In this document: positions 26,801-41,800 of the stretch, piece after piece
Layout of the letters: every line of letters starts with the position of its first letter
How positions within the stretch are numbered: position 1 is the first letter of the stretch
Origin: Ahaetulla prasina
Taxonomy: Eukaryota; Chordata; Lepidosauria; Squamata; Colubridae
Reading direction: 5' to 3'
Assembly (NCBI RefSeq): GCF_028640845.1
Contig: NC_080539.1
Location: forward strand, 194,813,436 to 194,877,435
DNA: 64,000 nucleotides
Made by a program: the position numbers and the translations under genes
Notes under the pieces: generated by a model
Told to the model about the DNA's origin: nothing
Database searches by the model: none
What the model saw: only the letters and a program-made list of their open reading frames with translations

Positions 26801-29800
26801 TAGTTGGATTAATGTGTCACAAATCGGGCAGGACCAGTAATATTAAGAAAGGACATCTTTCAAAGTAGGTCCCCCTTCTTTTCTACTTTCTCAGTTCTAA
26901 ACACAACACAGAGACTCACTTTTTTGATGTGGACGAACTGGCGAATGTCCATGTCATCATCTTTGTTCTTGACATCAGGTCGAACGGTCTGAACCACCTG
27001 GCAGACCACTGGCACAATTATATCACGCCAAGAGAGAGACAATGCTTCGTTGTATAGCAGCTGTTGAAGCAGAGCCATCATGTGGTTATGATTAGCAGAG
27101 CTGCAGATAAACATGATAAAGGTTCAAGAGAGAAGAGAGCTACAGTCATTATAGATATTGGGGCAGATTCACCAATGGTGAACTTCAGATGTCAATTGCA
27201 AATCCTCAAAATTTGCAAAATCTTTGGGGAAAAAATAAGTATGTAGCTTCAGGATAAATACTTCCAAATATGAAAACAAGTGCTTAAGAGTCTGTGACTT
27301 GATTAGATATTAACATCTGGTATATAGGCCATTTATCTGAAAACCTCTTTGTATTTCTGGCTAAGAGTAAAAAAAAAATTAAAAAAGGAATTACAAGTTC
27401 TTGGTGAGACATTTACTGTAGGTAAGCAACAAAGAGGTTTATTTCCATGGAAATAATCCATACCTCTTTCAATACCCAAGCAGCAAGTTCTCTGCCTTGT
27501 ACTGATGTCAAAGTTCAGATGATATGTTTAGTACAGGTAGTCCTCATAATACTTTGTAATGAAGCATCTCACTTAACAACCCCAACATCCTACATTCCCC
27601 AATGAATCATTAAGTGAACATGCAGATCGTTATGCAGAGCATGTGGTATATCAGGAGTGGGGGAAGCCCTTCGAGGCAGGGGTGAAATGCTACCGGATTG
27701 GACTGGATCGGGTGAGTAGGTAGCAAAGGCTGGTCTTCCGGGTGCAATTCAAGGTGTTGGTCACCACCTTTAAGGCGCTCCATGGCTTAGGACTGGGGTA
27801 TTTACGGGACCGCCTGCTGCCACCGTTTGCCTCCCATCGACCTGTGCGCTCCCATAGGGAGGGCCTCTTCAGGGTGCCGTCAGCCAAACAATGTCGGCTG
27901 GCGACCCCCAGGGTGAGAGCCTTCTCTGTGGGGGCACCTACCCTCTGGAATGAGCTTCCCCCAGGACTTCGATAGCTCCCTGACCTCCGGACCTTCCGCC
28001 GCGAGCTGAAGACGTACTTATTCTTCCGTGCAGGACTGGCATAAAATTAAAAACTATTAGTAATTTTAATGGGGTTTTTTTATGGTTTTAATGTGTATTT
28101 TAATTAATGGGCCAAATTGAATAGGTTTTTTAAAATCGGTTTTTAGCTGTATATTGTATGTTTTTTATTGTGTTTTTTACCTGGCTGTAAACCGCCCTGA
28201 GTCCTTCGGGAGAAGGGCGGTATAGAAATTAAATTATTCATTCATTATTCATTCATTCATTCATTATTCATTCATTCACCGAGCCGGGAGCAATGTCTGG
28301 CTGACGACGCCCCCGAACTGATCCATTGCCCGTAGTCCTGCCATGCTTGCCTGCCTTCCACGCTGCCTTCCTGGTGGTGGCCAACTTGAGAAGGCAGGCA
28401 AGCTGAAGCCCATGTGGAAGGCAGGCAAGCTGAAGCCCATGTGGAAGGCAGGCAAGCAAGGCAGGGCTTCGGAGAGAAAAATGCTGGAATAAATACATCA
28501 ATTCCCGAGGCACAAGCCACACTGCCCCGCCCACCCCACCACTTTGCCACTCCATCTCTTCCTCCTCGCCAGCTAATCTCCCCACAAACTTGGCTGACAC
28601 TTCCACACCTCTGAGCACTTCTTTTCCTCCCCCCCTCCCCCTCCCCACACTCACTCAGCATCTGGTTCTGCAGTAAGGCAGCCATGGGAATCGCCAACCC
28701 ATCGGCAGGCACCGGGGGGGGGGCGGAAAGTTGCACTTACAAGAAGGGGTGGTGGTCCCCTCTTCTTTATGGGGCTTGACTTTGCCAGAGCTTCTCTGCT
28801 CACTCTTAACACCGCCGATTCCGCTGCTGCTGGGAGACTGGCTGGACGCAGCCAAATGAGGCTTGCGCATTCCTGCCACAATTAATAGAAAGTGCCTAGG
28901 ATCCAGGCTACGGTCAGGATCGCAATGGCATTAGCCTGGATCCACCTCATTGCGGGACCTCCGGGCTGCCTGGGAGCTCCAAGTCAGCTGAAAAAAGCTT
29001 CAGTTCTTGGGGAGAATAGAAAAGAGAGCAAGAGAGTGATGGGGAAACGCCAACACCCAATTCTCTCTCCCTCTCTCTCTTCTTTGGCTGGCTCAAGCAG
29101 TCACAGCTGTTTGTTGGTGCTCTTGTCTCCCGGCTTAGTCCCGCAGAGCAAAAAGAGAGTGAGAGAGACCAAGGAAGACCGAGATATCAAGGGCTGCGGG
29201 GGAAGGAGATAGCAGCTTAATCCCTTCCCCGAAGCCCTGCCATCCTTGTCTGAAAATCGGGTGTCGCCGTTTCCCCATCGCTCTCTTGCTCTCTCGCTCT
29301 CTTTTCTCATCCGACCGTAGCCTGGATCCTAGGCACTTTCTACTACTTGTGGCAGGACAGCAAGCCTCATTCAGCTGCATTCAGCCGGTCTCCCAGCAGC
29401 AGCAGCGTTGGCAGTGTTAAAAGTGGGCAGAGAAGCAACCAGCGAGTGATAGCATGCAGGGCTAACAAGTGGAGGCAGGGTGAGGCTTCCCAGGTGGCTG
29501 GAATGTGGGGCAGTTGGTTCCATTGGCTGCCATCCCCGCCAAAATGACAGCCCCAGCGCAGTGGGGCTGACAAGAGAGAGAGAGAAGAAAGGAAGGAAGG
29601 AAAAAAGGGAGAGAGAAGAAGAAGAAAGAAAGAAAGAGAAAGGAAGGAAGGGAGAGAGAAAGAGAAGAAAGAGTGACGTGAGTGATGTCATGTTGGCCCC
29701 ACCCACCCAGTCACATGCCTACCAAGCCACACCCACAGAACCGGTGGCCAAAAAAAATAGATTTCACCTCTGCTTGGAGGCCTAGTATAGACCCAGGCCC

Positions 29801-32800
29801 ACCTGCAATGGTCCTCCCAAGACCTCTCCTATCCCATCTGTGCTGTTTCCTGCCCCTTGGATCTCTACAGGTCTTTTCCCACTCTTATCAGGTCCCCCAG
29901 GCTTTAGACCTGACTCCCATCCCTTCAGGCCATACACCCTTCTCCTGCCTTTTGAAGAGCTCTGAAGCCTTCCAGAATGCTAGAATAGATCGCTTCACTG
30001 CAAGGCTGCATAGTACAATTCTAGAAACAGACATTCTACAGAGGAATTATTGAGTCTGTCATTTGCACCTCTATAACTGTCTGGTTCAGTTCTGCAACCC
30101 AACAAGAAAAACACAGACTTCAGAGGATAATTAGAACTGCAGAAAAAATAATTGCTACCAACTTGCCTTCCATTGAGGACCTGTATACTGCACGAATCAA
30201 GAAGAGGGCCGTGAAAATATTTGCAGATCCCTCGCATCCTGGACATAAACTGTTTCAACTCCTACCCTCAAAACGACGCTATAGAGCACTGCACACCAGA
30301 AAAACTAGACACAAGAACAGTTTTTTCCCGAAGGCCATCACTCTGCTAAACAAATAATCCCCTCAACACTGTCAGACTATTTACTGAATCTGCACTACTA
30401 TTAATCGTTTCATAGTTCCCATCACCAATCTCTTTCCACTTATGACTGTATGCCTATAACTTGTTGCTGGCAATCCTTATGATTTACATTGATATATTGA
30501 TCATCAATTGTGTTGTAAATGTTGTACCTTGATGAACGTATCTTTTCTTTTATGTACACTGAGAGCATATGCACCAAGAAAAATTCCTTGTTTGTCCAAT
30601 CACACTTGGCCAATAAAAAAAAAAAAAATTTGTCCCGCCCACAAAATGGCAGCTGTGTGGCCCAGAAAAAAAGTGCTCCATTTCATTCCCTTAATGAGAT
30701 CTGTACAGGATTGCAGAAGGTTCTGAGTACTGCATTTTGCTTTAATGCGGTTTGCACACTACTGCAGAAATCTTCTGCAGTAAAGCAAAATCCTCCTTCC
30801 CCAACATGAAGCCAGGAAATCTTCAAAAGGTAAATGTGATGGGTGATGGACGTATGTTGAGCAGGCACAAGTGCTGTGGCATCCCGGTGGAGTGGGGTGG
30901 AGAGACAGAGGTGGAGGCACTGCAGTTTACCTGTGGTCTGTGATAAGAATGAATGATTGCAGCAGCACTGTAGCCATCATGACTTTGAAATGGGGCTGTA
31001 TATAGGTTTTGGTGGTCTTTTGTAAGTTTGAACAGCCGTTAAATGACCAGTCCTATCTTAAGGACTATCTGTACTATTTTTTTTGGGAGGACTGAAAGTT
31101 GAGTCAGGGCAGAAAGTCAACTAAAGTCTACATTTTCTCATTCTTAGCAAAACAATCCATTTCATTATTTACCACTTTTCTCTTTCTGTAAGATCTTAAT
31201 GAGAAACATTTTTAGTCTGACATAGAAAAGTTTTTAATATATGAAACAAAATTTAGAAAATGTATTTAGTATTAAACACTTTTCAACCCTTATACACTAC
31301 AGAAATTAAGAACAGACTTCCTGTTTTCTACTTCTCATATAATATATAATAATTTTCTGTAAACCGGTGCCACTAGGGGGCCATAGTCACTATGCTCAAA
31401 AGTTCTCCAGGTTTCACTCATTTTCATTCAACTTACAGCAACCTCTCCATGGCTTGTTTTTCCCCATTCTCCTCCCTCAGCAGATCCAGATTGCTGTGAT
31501 GCCAGCCTAGGGGTGTGAAGAAAATCTCTTTGGATTTTTCTTCAACCCTCCGGTTAAAAAGTGATTCTAAAAAACAAACAAAAATAGAGTTGGAATTGCA
31601 TATTTGCATATTAATTTGTGCACTAAATACAGATTACCAGTTTATTGTCAGGGTTCCGACCAATGCCCTAATAAAATCAAAACTTGTATAGTTTTGCACA
31701 GATCTACATCCTGCAGCCAAAGTAAAGTTATGGGGGAGCATTATTGGAAAAATTGCTGTATTCTGCAGTCAGACAAAGACTAAAGAAGACTTCTCCCACA
31801 AGTCCTAGATATGGGGAAAGATTGCATTGAATGTATTGCTTCTCCTCATGGAAAGTTACTATGACATATTTGATATTATCATAGGTGCTCAGCTCCATCT
31901 TGATTACATTTTATATTTTTTTACTATATTTTATTATATTTTGTGATAACTCATCTTTTTTAAAGTCTTGAGGCATTAATAGCCATGAGCTATTGCAAAA
32001 TCAACTCTAGAAATGGGAAATCAAAATAAGTTTTCAGAAATGTGAAAAATAAACTTTAAAATCAACTTTTAAAAGCATCTAAATTTTAACAAGAAAAATT
32101 TAAATTATCTAATATAATTATTTCAGACTGAAAATGAGTTATTCTGATTCTACAATCTTGGATTTATAGATAGACGCTCAATTTTCATTTGTGAACTCAT
32201 TTATTGAAAAACAGATGAATATTATGAGGTCAATATTTAATTATTTATTTAAATTAGACTGAATGAAATCTTGTATAGGTTTTGTGTGCTTTTCTCTCTT
32301 TCTGTTTTATATATAAGAAAGTAAAATAAAAGAATAAATCCCAAAACTGTTCCAATATATTAAACCTTTTTTAGAAAAATGTTTCTTTTTAAAACTTTAA
32401 AAAGCCCTATTATGATTGTAAAGACTTGAGGCAGATCAGTATTTTCTGCTTTTAAGATATTTTTGCTATTTTCATAGTCTATACATATACTATATTATTC
32501 TATAATATCTATAATATTCTATAATATACTAAATTTAATTCATATGGAAAAATTTCTTAAAAGCTAACAGTGCTTTTTTATTTGTTCAACTAGCATGTGA
32601 TGAAACCTAGAAATAGCTATAAAGTTTGTTGAATTATTTAAGCAAAATAAACATACTTAATGTGTTAAAACTTTAGTTAAAACTGAACTTTTAAGCTTCA
32701 AGCTTAAAAGAAAACTAGTTAAATTAAAAGACAAATGCCAGAAGCCAGAAGAAAAGGCAGGGCTTTTTTTTAAGTACCGAAAGACTTCCGCAGTTAAGAC

Positions 32801-35800
32801 TGACTTTACTCCAATTGTATACATTCACATCACTTAGAGGAAGAATAATTTGACATTCACCCAATGTTATATGATCCCATTTTCTGTAGGGGGGGCGGCA
32901 TCCCTTTCACATTCAACTTACCTTTGATGAAAGCATCACTTATTGAGATCATTTGTTGTCCTCCATTGTCAGCAATCATATACTCTGAATGAAGACAGAA
33001 AATAGAGAGATGGGAGGAGAAAAAGACAGGTTATGCTTGTATGCTTTTATATGACATATACACCCATTCATTCCAAGAAGTTAATAAGAAACATGAGTCA
33101 TGTATTTAGTTACTGAAGGCCTGTCCTGAGAAAACCTGTCTCATTCTTTTCTCCTTCACTGTGTCAACATAAATACTAAATTATCGTCCAATCGAACCAG
33201 TATGATATGAAAAAGATGCTGAATAAATATCTTTTCCAGTGGGGCTTAATTAACTTCTTATATGGCAAGTATTTAAACAAGACAAGGAGTGGTCTTATCT
33301 TTTTTTAAGTGGTTTATTGGTTGCCACATCTAAGACAAGAGATGTGTTAAACATTCCTCATAACCCTTCCCTACTTCCCCTGACAACAACTCAGCTACTC
33401 AACTTTGTCCTCAGTTAATGGCTGGGGGGAAAACAATACATCTTTGGATTTGACATTCTACAGAGGAGAATTTATTCCACGAGAGAACTGGGACAGCAAA
33501 TTTGTATTCTTGCTTTGTCCCCACAAGCTCTTTGTCATAGGACAAATACTGCCAGGAGCATGATTAAAAGAAATAATGCCTCTCCTACACAAGTTGCTAC
33601 ACTGATATTTCAAAGAACAAAGAGGGCAGCTTTAAGGCAGAGCTCATTGCCTCCCTTCATTACTTCAGCCTGCCATTTAGTTCTTCTTTCTTTGCTCACC
33701 ATAACTAAGATCTGATGTTACTTTTGCACACCACATACGCATACATTCAGTATAAAATAGGACACACTGCTACAAAAAGACAGATTAAATCTTATTTTAA
33801 GCCCTTGTCTTGTTCTATATTGGGGGGGGGGATTTGTTGTCCTCTGCTCCTTCTCTGGAATTGGATTTTGCTGAACCCCAAGTACACTTAAGAGAGTTTA
33901 TGAGACAGTGAGCCATAGCAAAAGGTCCCCAACACCATTATTAAGATTCTAGAAGTAAAGGCAGTAGCAACACAATTCAAACACAATTCCCTTTACGCTA
34001 TATTGAGTTATCCTGAATACTTAGGGTGAAGTTTGACACAGCCTATGCAAACTACACTTTGAAAAGTGAGGAAGTGTTGATTTCCCAAGCCACCTAAAAC
34101 TAGATATGTAGTCCACAACATAATTTCTGAGACAATGAACTGATTGCCAAAGAATTTAAAATATAATCATGCCTGTTTGTAGTTGTTGTAGCTTTTGAAC
34201 CATGCTATGTAAACCCAGATGACTATCGAAGCATGGTTTAATGCTACAAAGCATGGTTTAAGAAGCAATATTTTAGTTAGAAGTCTGAACCAGTCAATAT
34301 AATCATAATCCCAAATTACTCACATAAATATTCTGCCAAAAATCTTCCCTTAAGAGAATGAGCCTTTACATCCTGTTGTTTTCAGGAGAGATAGGCAATC
34401 TTTTTCAGTTATAAATACATTTGAAGTGCTGAGTTATGTCACAGATGCTCTCAAACATAACTGCTATGGTAGCTTGCCTAGTAACAAAATGGCTGCCATG
34501 TTGTGTACGGCTAATTGTAAGTTATTAGCGCATGGGATTGATGCCACTCTCTTTTATCCTCCCAAGGTACTCTCTGCCATACCACTTGGTTTTGCTTTAT
34601 TTCTGAATGACTGGTTTATTTCCAAATATTCATTCATTTGATTTACTGCTCAATGAATATCACAACTTTCTGCCAAGCAACTAACAGTGTGGGAGAGAAA
34701 TAGCTTTATATTAGTTTCAAAGAAATTTATTTCCTAAAGAAGCAGCTACAAATGGCTGGATATTTAAGAGATGCCATGCGTAACAGCTCAACATTCTACA
34801 CAGCCAGGATAATTCAACTGCTTGCATATTATTATCACTGTATATATTACTTTGAAATATAAAGGGAACTTCTATTTCTTATACGCACTTCCTATTCCCC
34901 CCCCCTCAAATTTGCATACCCCACATCAGGAATTATTCCTTGCTTCAAAAAAGTAATTGCTGGATCAAAATAAGTATGTTCCAAAATAGCACTCTTCCAA
35001 AATATTAATAGTTCTTACTAAAATAGAAAGTGGTAATCAATAGCAGCTAAATCTTCATATATGCCTTCCATGATTTTTTTTTTGGAGTACCTATTTTTAT
35101 ATTTTTAGGAAAGATGACTGATACCTTCTCACTGAGTAATGAAACAATACTATAGACTAAACCTAATACTATGCTGTGGTGAAAAAATGATTTAAAGCAG
35201 CTTTTGGATCCAAGTATGTGAAAACCAACTGGGTGATCTTAGGCCAGTCATTCTCTCTCAGCCCAATTCACCTCACAGGGCTCTTGCTGTGGGAAAAATA
35301 GGAGGAAGAAAGTGTGTTGGATATGTTCGCTGCCTTGAGATGTTTATAAAAATAATAAAAGTCAGATATAAACAAAATAAATAAAATAATAAATACTTGG
35401 AGTCACAGTGATAGAAGCATAATTTTAATGTCCTAATCTGCATAAAATTCAAGGGCTTGAACAAAGTACCAGGCAGAGATTTGCTGGTATCATAAATGAC
35501 TGAGTTACATTTCTGTAACATTTCCCACTGAGATGCCAAGATTTTTCTGCTTGGAAGCAAAATTCTTTTCCCTTCCAATGAAAACCAAGAAATATTTTCA
35601 AAAGCATTTGGTATATTAGTATCATGCAATAATATTAGAAAAATGAGAATCATTCACAGGAACAGATATTATTAGTATTAATTTTAGTGAAGTGTTATTC
35701 CATGCATGAAGCAGCAGAATCAAATACTGAATTACAATATCTAAGGTTATTTGTTAGCTTTTGTCATTAGCATGGTCACAGGAAAATTTACCTTTTTAAT

Positions 35801-38800
35801 TTTATTTTCTTTAGGAGAACAGAATCCTCTATTGATTTTTGTGAAGCAAAGTTGTCAAAAGAAAAGATTAGACAAAAAGCTCATCCTTATCTGGAATTTT
35901 TTTTTATCATTTTGTAATTCTCCCAGAGTCCCTCCAGCAGTGAGATGGGCAGCATATAAATTTAACTAATAACAGAGTTGGAAGGGACCTTGGAGGTCGT
36001 CTAGTCCACCCCCTGCACAAGCAGGAGATCCAATTGCCATTCCAGACATGCGGCTGTCCAGTCTCTTCTTAAAAACCTCCAGTGATGGAGTGCCCACTAC
36101 TTGTGAAGGCAAGCTGTTCCACTGGTTAACTGTTGTCACTGTCAGGAAATTTCTTAGTTCTAGGTTGCTTCTCTCCTTGATTAATATTCATTCATTTGAT
36201 TTACTGCTCAATGAATATCACAACTTTCTGCCAAGCAACTAACAGTGTGGGAGAGAAATAGCTTTATATTAGTTTCAAAGAAATTTATTTCCTAAAGAAG
36301 CAGCTACAAATGGCTGGATATTTAAGAGATGCCATGCGTAACAGCTCAACATTCTACACAGCCAGGATAATTCAACTGCTTGCATATTATTATCACTGTA
36401 TATATTACTTTGAAATATAAAGGGAACTTCTATTTCTTATACGCACTTCCTATTCCCCCCCCTCAAATTTGCATACCCCACATCAGGAATTATTCCTTGC
36501 TTCAAAAAAGTAATTGCTGGATCAAAATAAGTATGTTCCAAAATAGCACTCTTCCAAAATATTAATAGTTCTTACTAAAATAGAAAGTGGTAATCAATAG
36601 CAGCTAAATCTTCATATATGCCTTCCATGATTTTTTTTTTGAGTACCTATTTTTATATTTTTAGGAAAGATGACTGATACCTTCTCACTGAGTAATGAAA
36701 CAATACTATAGACTAAACCTAATACTATGCTGTGGTGAAAAAATGATTTAAAGCAGCTTTTGGATCCAAGTATGTGAAAACCAACTGGGTGATCTTAGGC
36801 CAGTCATTCTCTCTCAGCCCAATTCACCTCACAGGGCTCTTGCTGTGGGAAAAATAGGAGGAAGAAAGTGTGTTGGATATGTTCGCTGCCTTGAGATGTT
36901 TATAAAAATAATAAAAGTCAGATATAAACAAAATAAATAAATAATAAATACTTGGAGTCACAGTGATAGAAGCATAATTTTAATGTCCTAATCTGCATAA
37001 AATTCAAGGGCTTGAACAAAGTACCAGGCAGAGATTTGCTGGTATCATAAATGACTGAGTTACATTTCTGTAACATTTCCCACTGAGATGCCAAGATTTT
37101 TCTGCTTGGAAGCAAAATTCTTTTCCCTTCCAATGAAAACCAAGAAATATTTTCAAAAGCATTTGGTATATTAGTATCATGCAATAATATTAGAAAAATG
37201 AGAATCATTCACAGGAACAGATATTATTAGTATTAATTTTAGTGAAGTGTTATTCCATGCATGAAGCAGCAGAATCAAATACTGAATTACAATATCTAAG
37301 GTTATTTGTTAGCTTTTGTCATTAGCATGGTCACAGGAAAATTTACCTTTTTAATTTTATTTTCTTTAGGAGAACAGAATCCTCTATTGATTTTTGTGAA
37401 GCAAAGTTGTCAAAAGAAAAGATTAGACAAAAAGCTCATCCTTATCTGGAATTTTTTTTTATCATTTTGTAATTCTCCCAGAGTCCCTCCAGCAGTGAGA
37501 TGGGCAGCATATAAATTTAACTGAATAACAGAGTTGGAAGGGACCTTGGAGGTCGTCTAGTCCAACCCCCTGCACAAGCAGGAGATCCAATTGCCATTCC
37601 AGACATGCGGCTGTCCAGTCTCTTCTTAAAAACCTCCAGTGATGGAGTGCCCACTACTTGTGAAGGCAAGCTGTTCCACTGGTTAACTGTTGTCACTGTC
37701 AGGAAATTTCTTAGTTCTAGGTTGCTTCTCTCCTTGATTAATTTCCATCCATTTGCTTCTTGTCCTGCCTTCTGGTGCTTTGGAGAATAGGTTGGCCGCA
37801 TCTTCTTAGATATTGGAACCTCTAAGTCCTTCTTTTCACTAAACTAGACATACATAATTCCTGCAACCATTCTTCATGTGTTTTAGCCTCCAGCCCCCTA
37901 ATGATCTTTGTTGCTCTTTTCTGCACTCTTTCCAGAGCCTTTACATCTTTTTTTATAATATGGTGAACAAAACTGGATGCAGTATTCTAAATATGGTCTT
38001 ACAAAGGCTTTATAAAGCAGTACTAATACTTCACGTGATCTTGATTTTATCCCTGTTAATGCAACCTAGGATTGTGTTGGCTTTTTTGGCTGCTGCCACA
38101 CACTGCTGGCTCATATTTAAGTGATTGTCCACTAAGGCTCCAAGATCCCTCTCACAGTTACTGCTATTAAACAGGTTTCACCTAATTTGTACCTATACGT
38201 TTGATTTTTACTGCCTAAGTATAATATTTTACTTTTCTCTACATTGAATTTCATTTTGTTCATTTTGTTTAGTGTTCAAGTTTGTTGAGATCCATCTGGA
38301 TCTTGAACCTATCCTCTGGATAAATTTAATAAATAATTTATTTATTTAATGTTTAAATAAATAAATAAATTTAATAAATAAACAAACATTACTATTAGAA
38401 CTTAAAGGGGAGATCCTGCCTTCATTCTGATAAGTAAAAGAAAATCAGAGTTTAAAATGCTTTATGCTTGCAACATGCAAGATGCCTGAATTAAGCCACT
38501 CAATAGCTGGACAATACATATGATAATAACTTCTCGGTTCTTTTAAGAAAGTACCCAAAAGCATTTTGTCAGAGACAGAAAGAAGAAAAGGAAATTCAGG
38601 TTCCTACATTGGTCTGAACAAACTCTCTAAAATATTCCATTTAAGACTATAATTTTATGAGACAATCCAAATTTAGTGTTTTCTATCTCAGTACTCTACC
38701 CAAAATAGGACTGGCATAGCTGTATCTAGGAAGATCTGTGTTTATATCTGCAGTCTTCACAGTTGATGTTCATCAAAACTCTTATGCTCCATGGAGAAAA

Positions 38801-41800
38801 GGCATCTGTCAGAGGAGTTATGCAAGAACTCATCAATAGTATAGGCAACACTTGTTGTTTGTGAAAATGAAAAAGAGTGAGGAAGTTCCTAACTGTGAAA
38901 AGATTACAGGATTATTTGGGGCATATCTGAACTGAGGCATCAGCCTTGCTTTCTCTTATGGGCGACTCCAAGTGGCAGCTACCTCCTACCTTTCTGGTCA
39001 GCAGGATGAGGGGGCACATGTGGGTATTTGGAGTGCTTCTTGATATGGAAGTTCACGTTGTCCAGCTCCACATTCAGGCTGATGGAAGCAGCTGAGTCGC
39101 TGTCCATGGCAGACTGGAAGCTGCTGACTGAGGTACGCTTGCTAGGGCTGGCAGAATCTTTTGGATTTCAGTGAGGAGAAGAAAAATACAGGGAGGAGAG
39201 GGTAGGTGCAAATAACAGGTTTCAGGAGGATATCAAGGAGAGGAGAGACATAATTACACGAAATTGACTGCTGGAGAAAGCAAGAAAGACAGTACTTTCA
39301 TCCACTTGTATTTCATGGCTTTTCTAAAATTCTGATGGTCTTTAAGAACCATTTACTTTATCAGACCATCGTGCTACAGAGATACACTGCAAACACCTTA
39401 TGCATATTGAAAGCCTGAAAACAAAACTAAAACAGTCTAGCTGACTGCACAGAAAATGCTGCATTTGTTTAAGCAATCTTCTCAGTCTGGTATCCTCCAG
39501 ATCAATTGGATTACAAATCCCATTCTTCCTAATGGGAGTTGCAATACTAAGAATTAGACACATGAGTTGGAGGCAACCGACATAATAGGATTAAAGGGGG
39601 GGGGAAGCATTTGCTTCTACAGTAGAGCAGGCAGAAAGCAGCGGCAATGGGACTAGCAGCTAAAATGGAATCCTCAAATGACAGCCACAGAGACTCACTA
39701 GTCAGGTTGTCATCTCCTTCTTCTGCAATTTGCTCTGTGTCACTGTCATCAAACTTGATGTCTTTGAACCATGATGGCTCAGAATGGCCCTCCACGGAGT
39801 TGACAGAATCGCTGTCTGGAGAAGGAGTTTCAGAAAATTCGGTGCTCTATAAAATTAAGGAAGGAAGAAATACTAGAACATGAATGATACAGAATGGAGA
39901 TATGAGATTAACACAATCAGATTAATAGAACATTTGCAGAGGAAATAAAAAAATGAGTAAAATGAGTGAGTGTATCTTTTCAAATATATTTTAAGTAACA
40001 ACATTTTGCTGACAAAATCAGAACTCACAAGTAAAACAATGAGAAACAAAAAAAATAACTAGTTGTTTTTCTCTACATGCAAATAAAGTTAGGAAGCAAT
40101 GTTGAGTAAGGTGTAACAGCATTCTGATCTACAAATAGGAAGTTTATTTTTGGCATAGGGAATTATAACTTGTCAAATTTTTGTTCTTCTCAAAATTCTC
40201 TTGCTCTTAAGAGTTCTTCCCTGCTATTCTAAATGGGGAGAAAATCTGTTCCCATGCTAATAAATCCCACAGGAAATTCAAATGATCACAAATGCGTGGG
40301 AATTCTAGCCCTGAAAATGAGAATGTTACCAACCACACAATGGACAGCCCAAGGAATTTTTGTTTTTGAAGTATACATGCTTTCAGACACATCCGTATGT
40401 GATATTAACATTTGTTAGAGTTCCTAGTTTTTCCACTTCATTCCATGACACGCTTGTTTAACTTGCTATCCTCTTTCACAGGCATAAAGATATTAATGAA
40501 AGTCAGTAACTCGCTCCCCTACTCAGTCACATATTATTCTTTAGAAATATAGCTCTACTAATTATTGGTCACATCATAATATTACAGAAAAGTTATTCTA
40601 TTTATTCGTAACACAATTTAGATAACGGCTTTGGAAATATTGGGATCAAGCCAAGGTAATTATGCTGAAACTCAATTTTTGCTTCAAGGTTAGTATACTT
40701 TGCGACCCAGGACAGATACATACGCACTAATTGAGCAATTTTCTAGCTAACCAAACAAAAATGACATTAATCTGTTGCATCTCAAAGGCCAATTTTGACC
40801 TCATCACAGATGAATTCTACAAATGCAAGTCTGAAGCAAGCATTATTGTAGACAGAACAGAAGGAATTTCTAGGAACAAACATTAAGCAATGTTTATGAT
40901 AAGCAATAATCCTGATATAAACTGGAAATGTGAATTTATCCTTATTTTTCTCCAAATATGCATGTAGTTAAAAAAGCTTTATGATTTTTTTCCCCTACTC
41001 CTGAAGCAATTTTATTTTATTTATCTCAAAAGATAGACAAGAAATAGATACATTTGAATTTTGAAGTTTTGAATTACTTCTTTACAACTGTAGGCAGTCA
41101 TTAAATACAGTCTGGCAAAAATGTTTACTGAGCAAATAAATCTATCATCAGCCTGCCTCCTGTATATGATAGGAAATCTAAACTAGATTTGTACAACTCA
41201 TAGAGGGAAAGGGCTGCATTGATAAATTAAAACTAATGATAGGCCACAAGGGAATAGGTGGCATACCGATTAGCTGTTCAGCAGCTGGCAGATGGAGCAG
41301 GTAGCATTGATGAGGCCTGGAGGTGTTGGAGGTGCTTGGTAACAAGTCTTTCAAATTGGTGGCAGATCCCTTTTAGTGACAGCATTGTTAGGTGGGAGTA
41401 GAGTTAATTTATGTCTATGGAGATTCTCAGTCATCCAGGTCATGGTTGTCCCAAAGGTGCTTTTTCAAGAGGCAACTGGACTTTCTGGTTTTCCTTTTAA
41501 GATGCTTCACTTCTCATCCTAGAAGCTTCTTCAACTCTGATTGGATGGTGGGGAATGGAAGGATTTGTACTTCTTGCAGACAGCTGGATATTTGCATTCT
41601 TTTAGCGAATCATTAAGGTTACCTGGAAATTTATCTGTGACATCAGGGTCACCTGAGTGGTGCAAATGGATGTGGAGCCTTCTTGGAACTGTTGAAAGGA
41701 CTGTGTTGTAGATTGGAGATAGAGGTTATCTCCTTCCCCCTCTGTTGAGAGTGGGCTGTTCAATTTTGACATAGATGGCCTCTTTGACCCCTCTTTCAAA

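Larger units (their letters stand above)
27677..29772. mobile_element. hAT-type non-autonomous element, about 2.1 kb
   Basis: Ends CAGGGGTGAAAT and ATTTCACCTCTG, flanked by CTTCGAGG (27669-27676) and CTTGGAGG (29773-29780), an 8-bp TSD with one mismatch. The GC-rich interior holds large inverted arms (about 28650-28915 against 29308-29560) and a polypurine stretch at 29571-29670. An L2-type LINE (27730-28278) sits inside. No transposase motif was seen. Confidence 0.75.
34625..36182. repeat. Second tandem duplication, unit A (about 1,558 bp)
   Basis: Begins AATATTCATTCATTTGATTT and ends within a CR1 tail at CTCCTTGATT. Nearly identical to 36183-37740. The differences noticed are small indels in homopolymers and AT repeats. 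Contains no PIKFYVE exon. Confidence 0.93.

Noticed and set aside
28268..29785. GC-rich region with several ORFs, considered as a CpG island, promoter or gene
   Set aside because: It lies inside a hAT-type element with terminal repeats and a target duplication. The ORFs follow inverted repeats and polypurine tracts and show no protein family.
35273..37208. Repeated minus-strand ORF starting [13 protein letters not shown]
   Set aside because: Present twice only because of the tandem duplication. Low-complexity hydrophobic translation of AT-rich intron.
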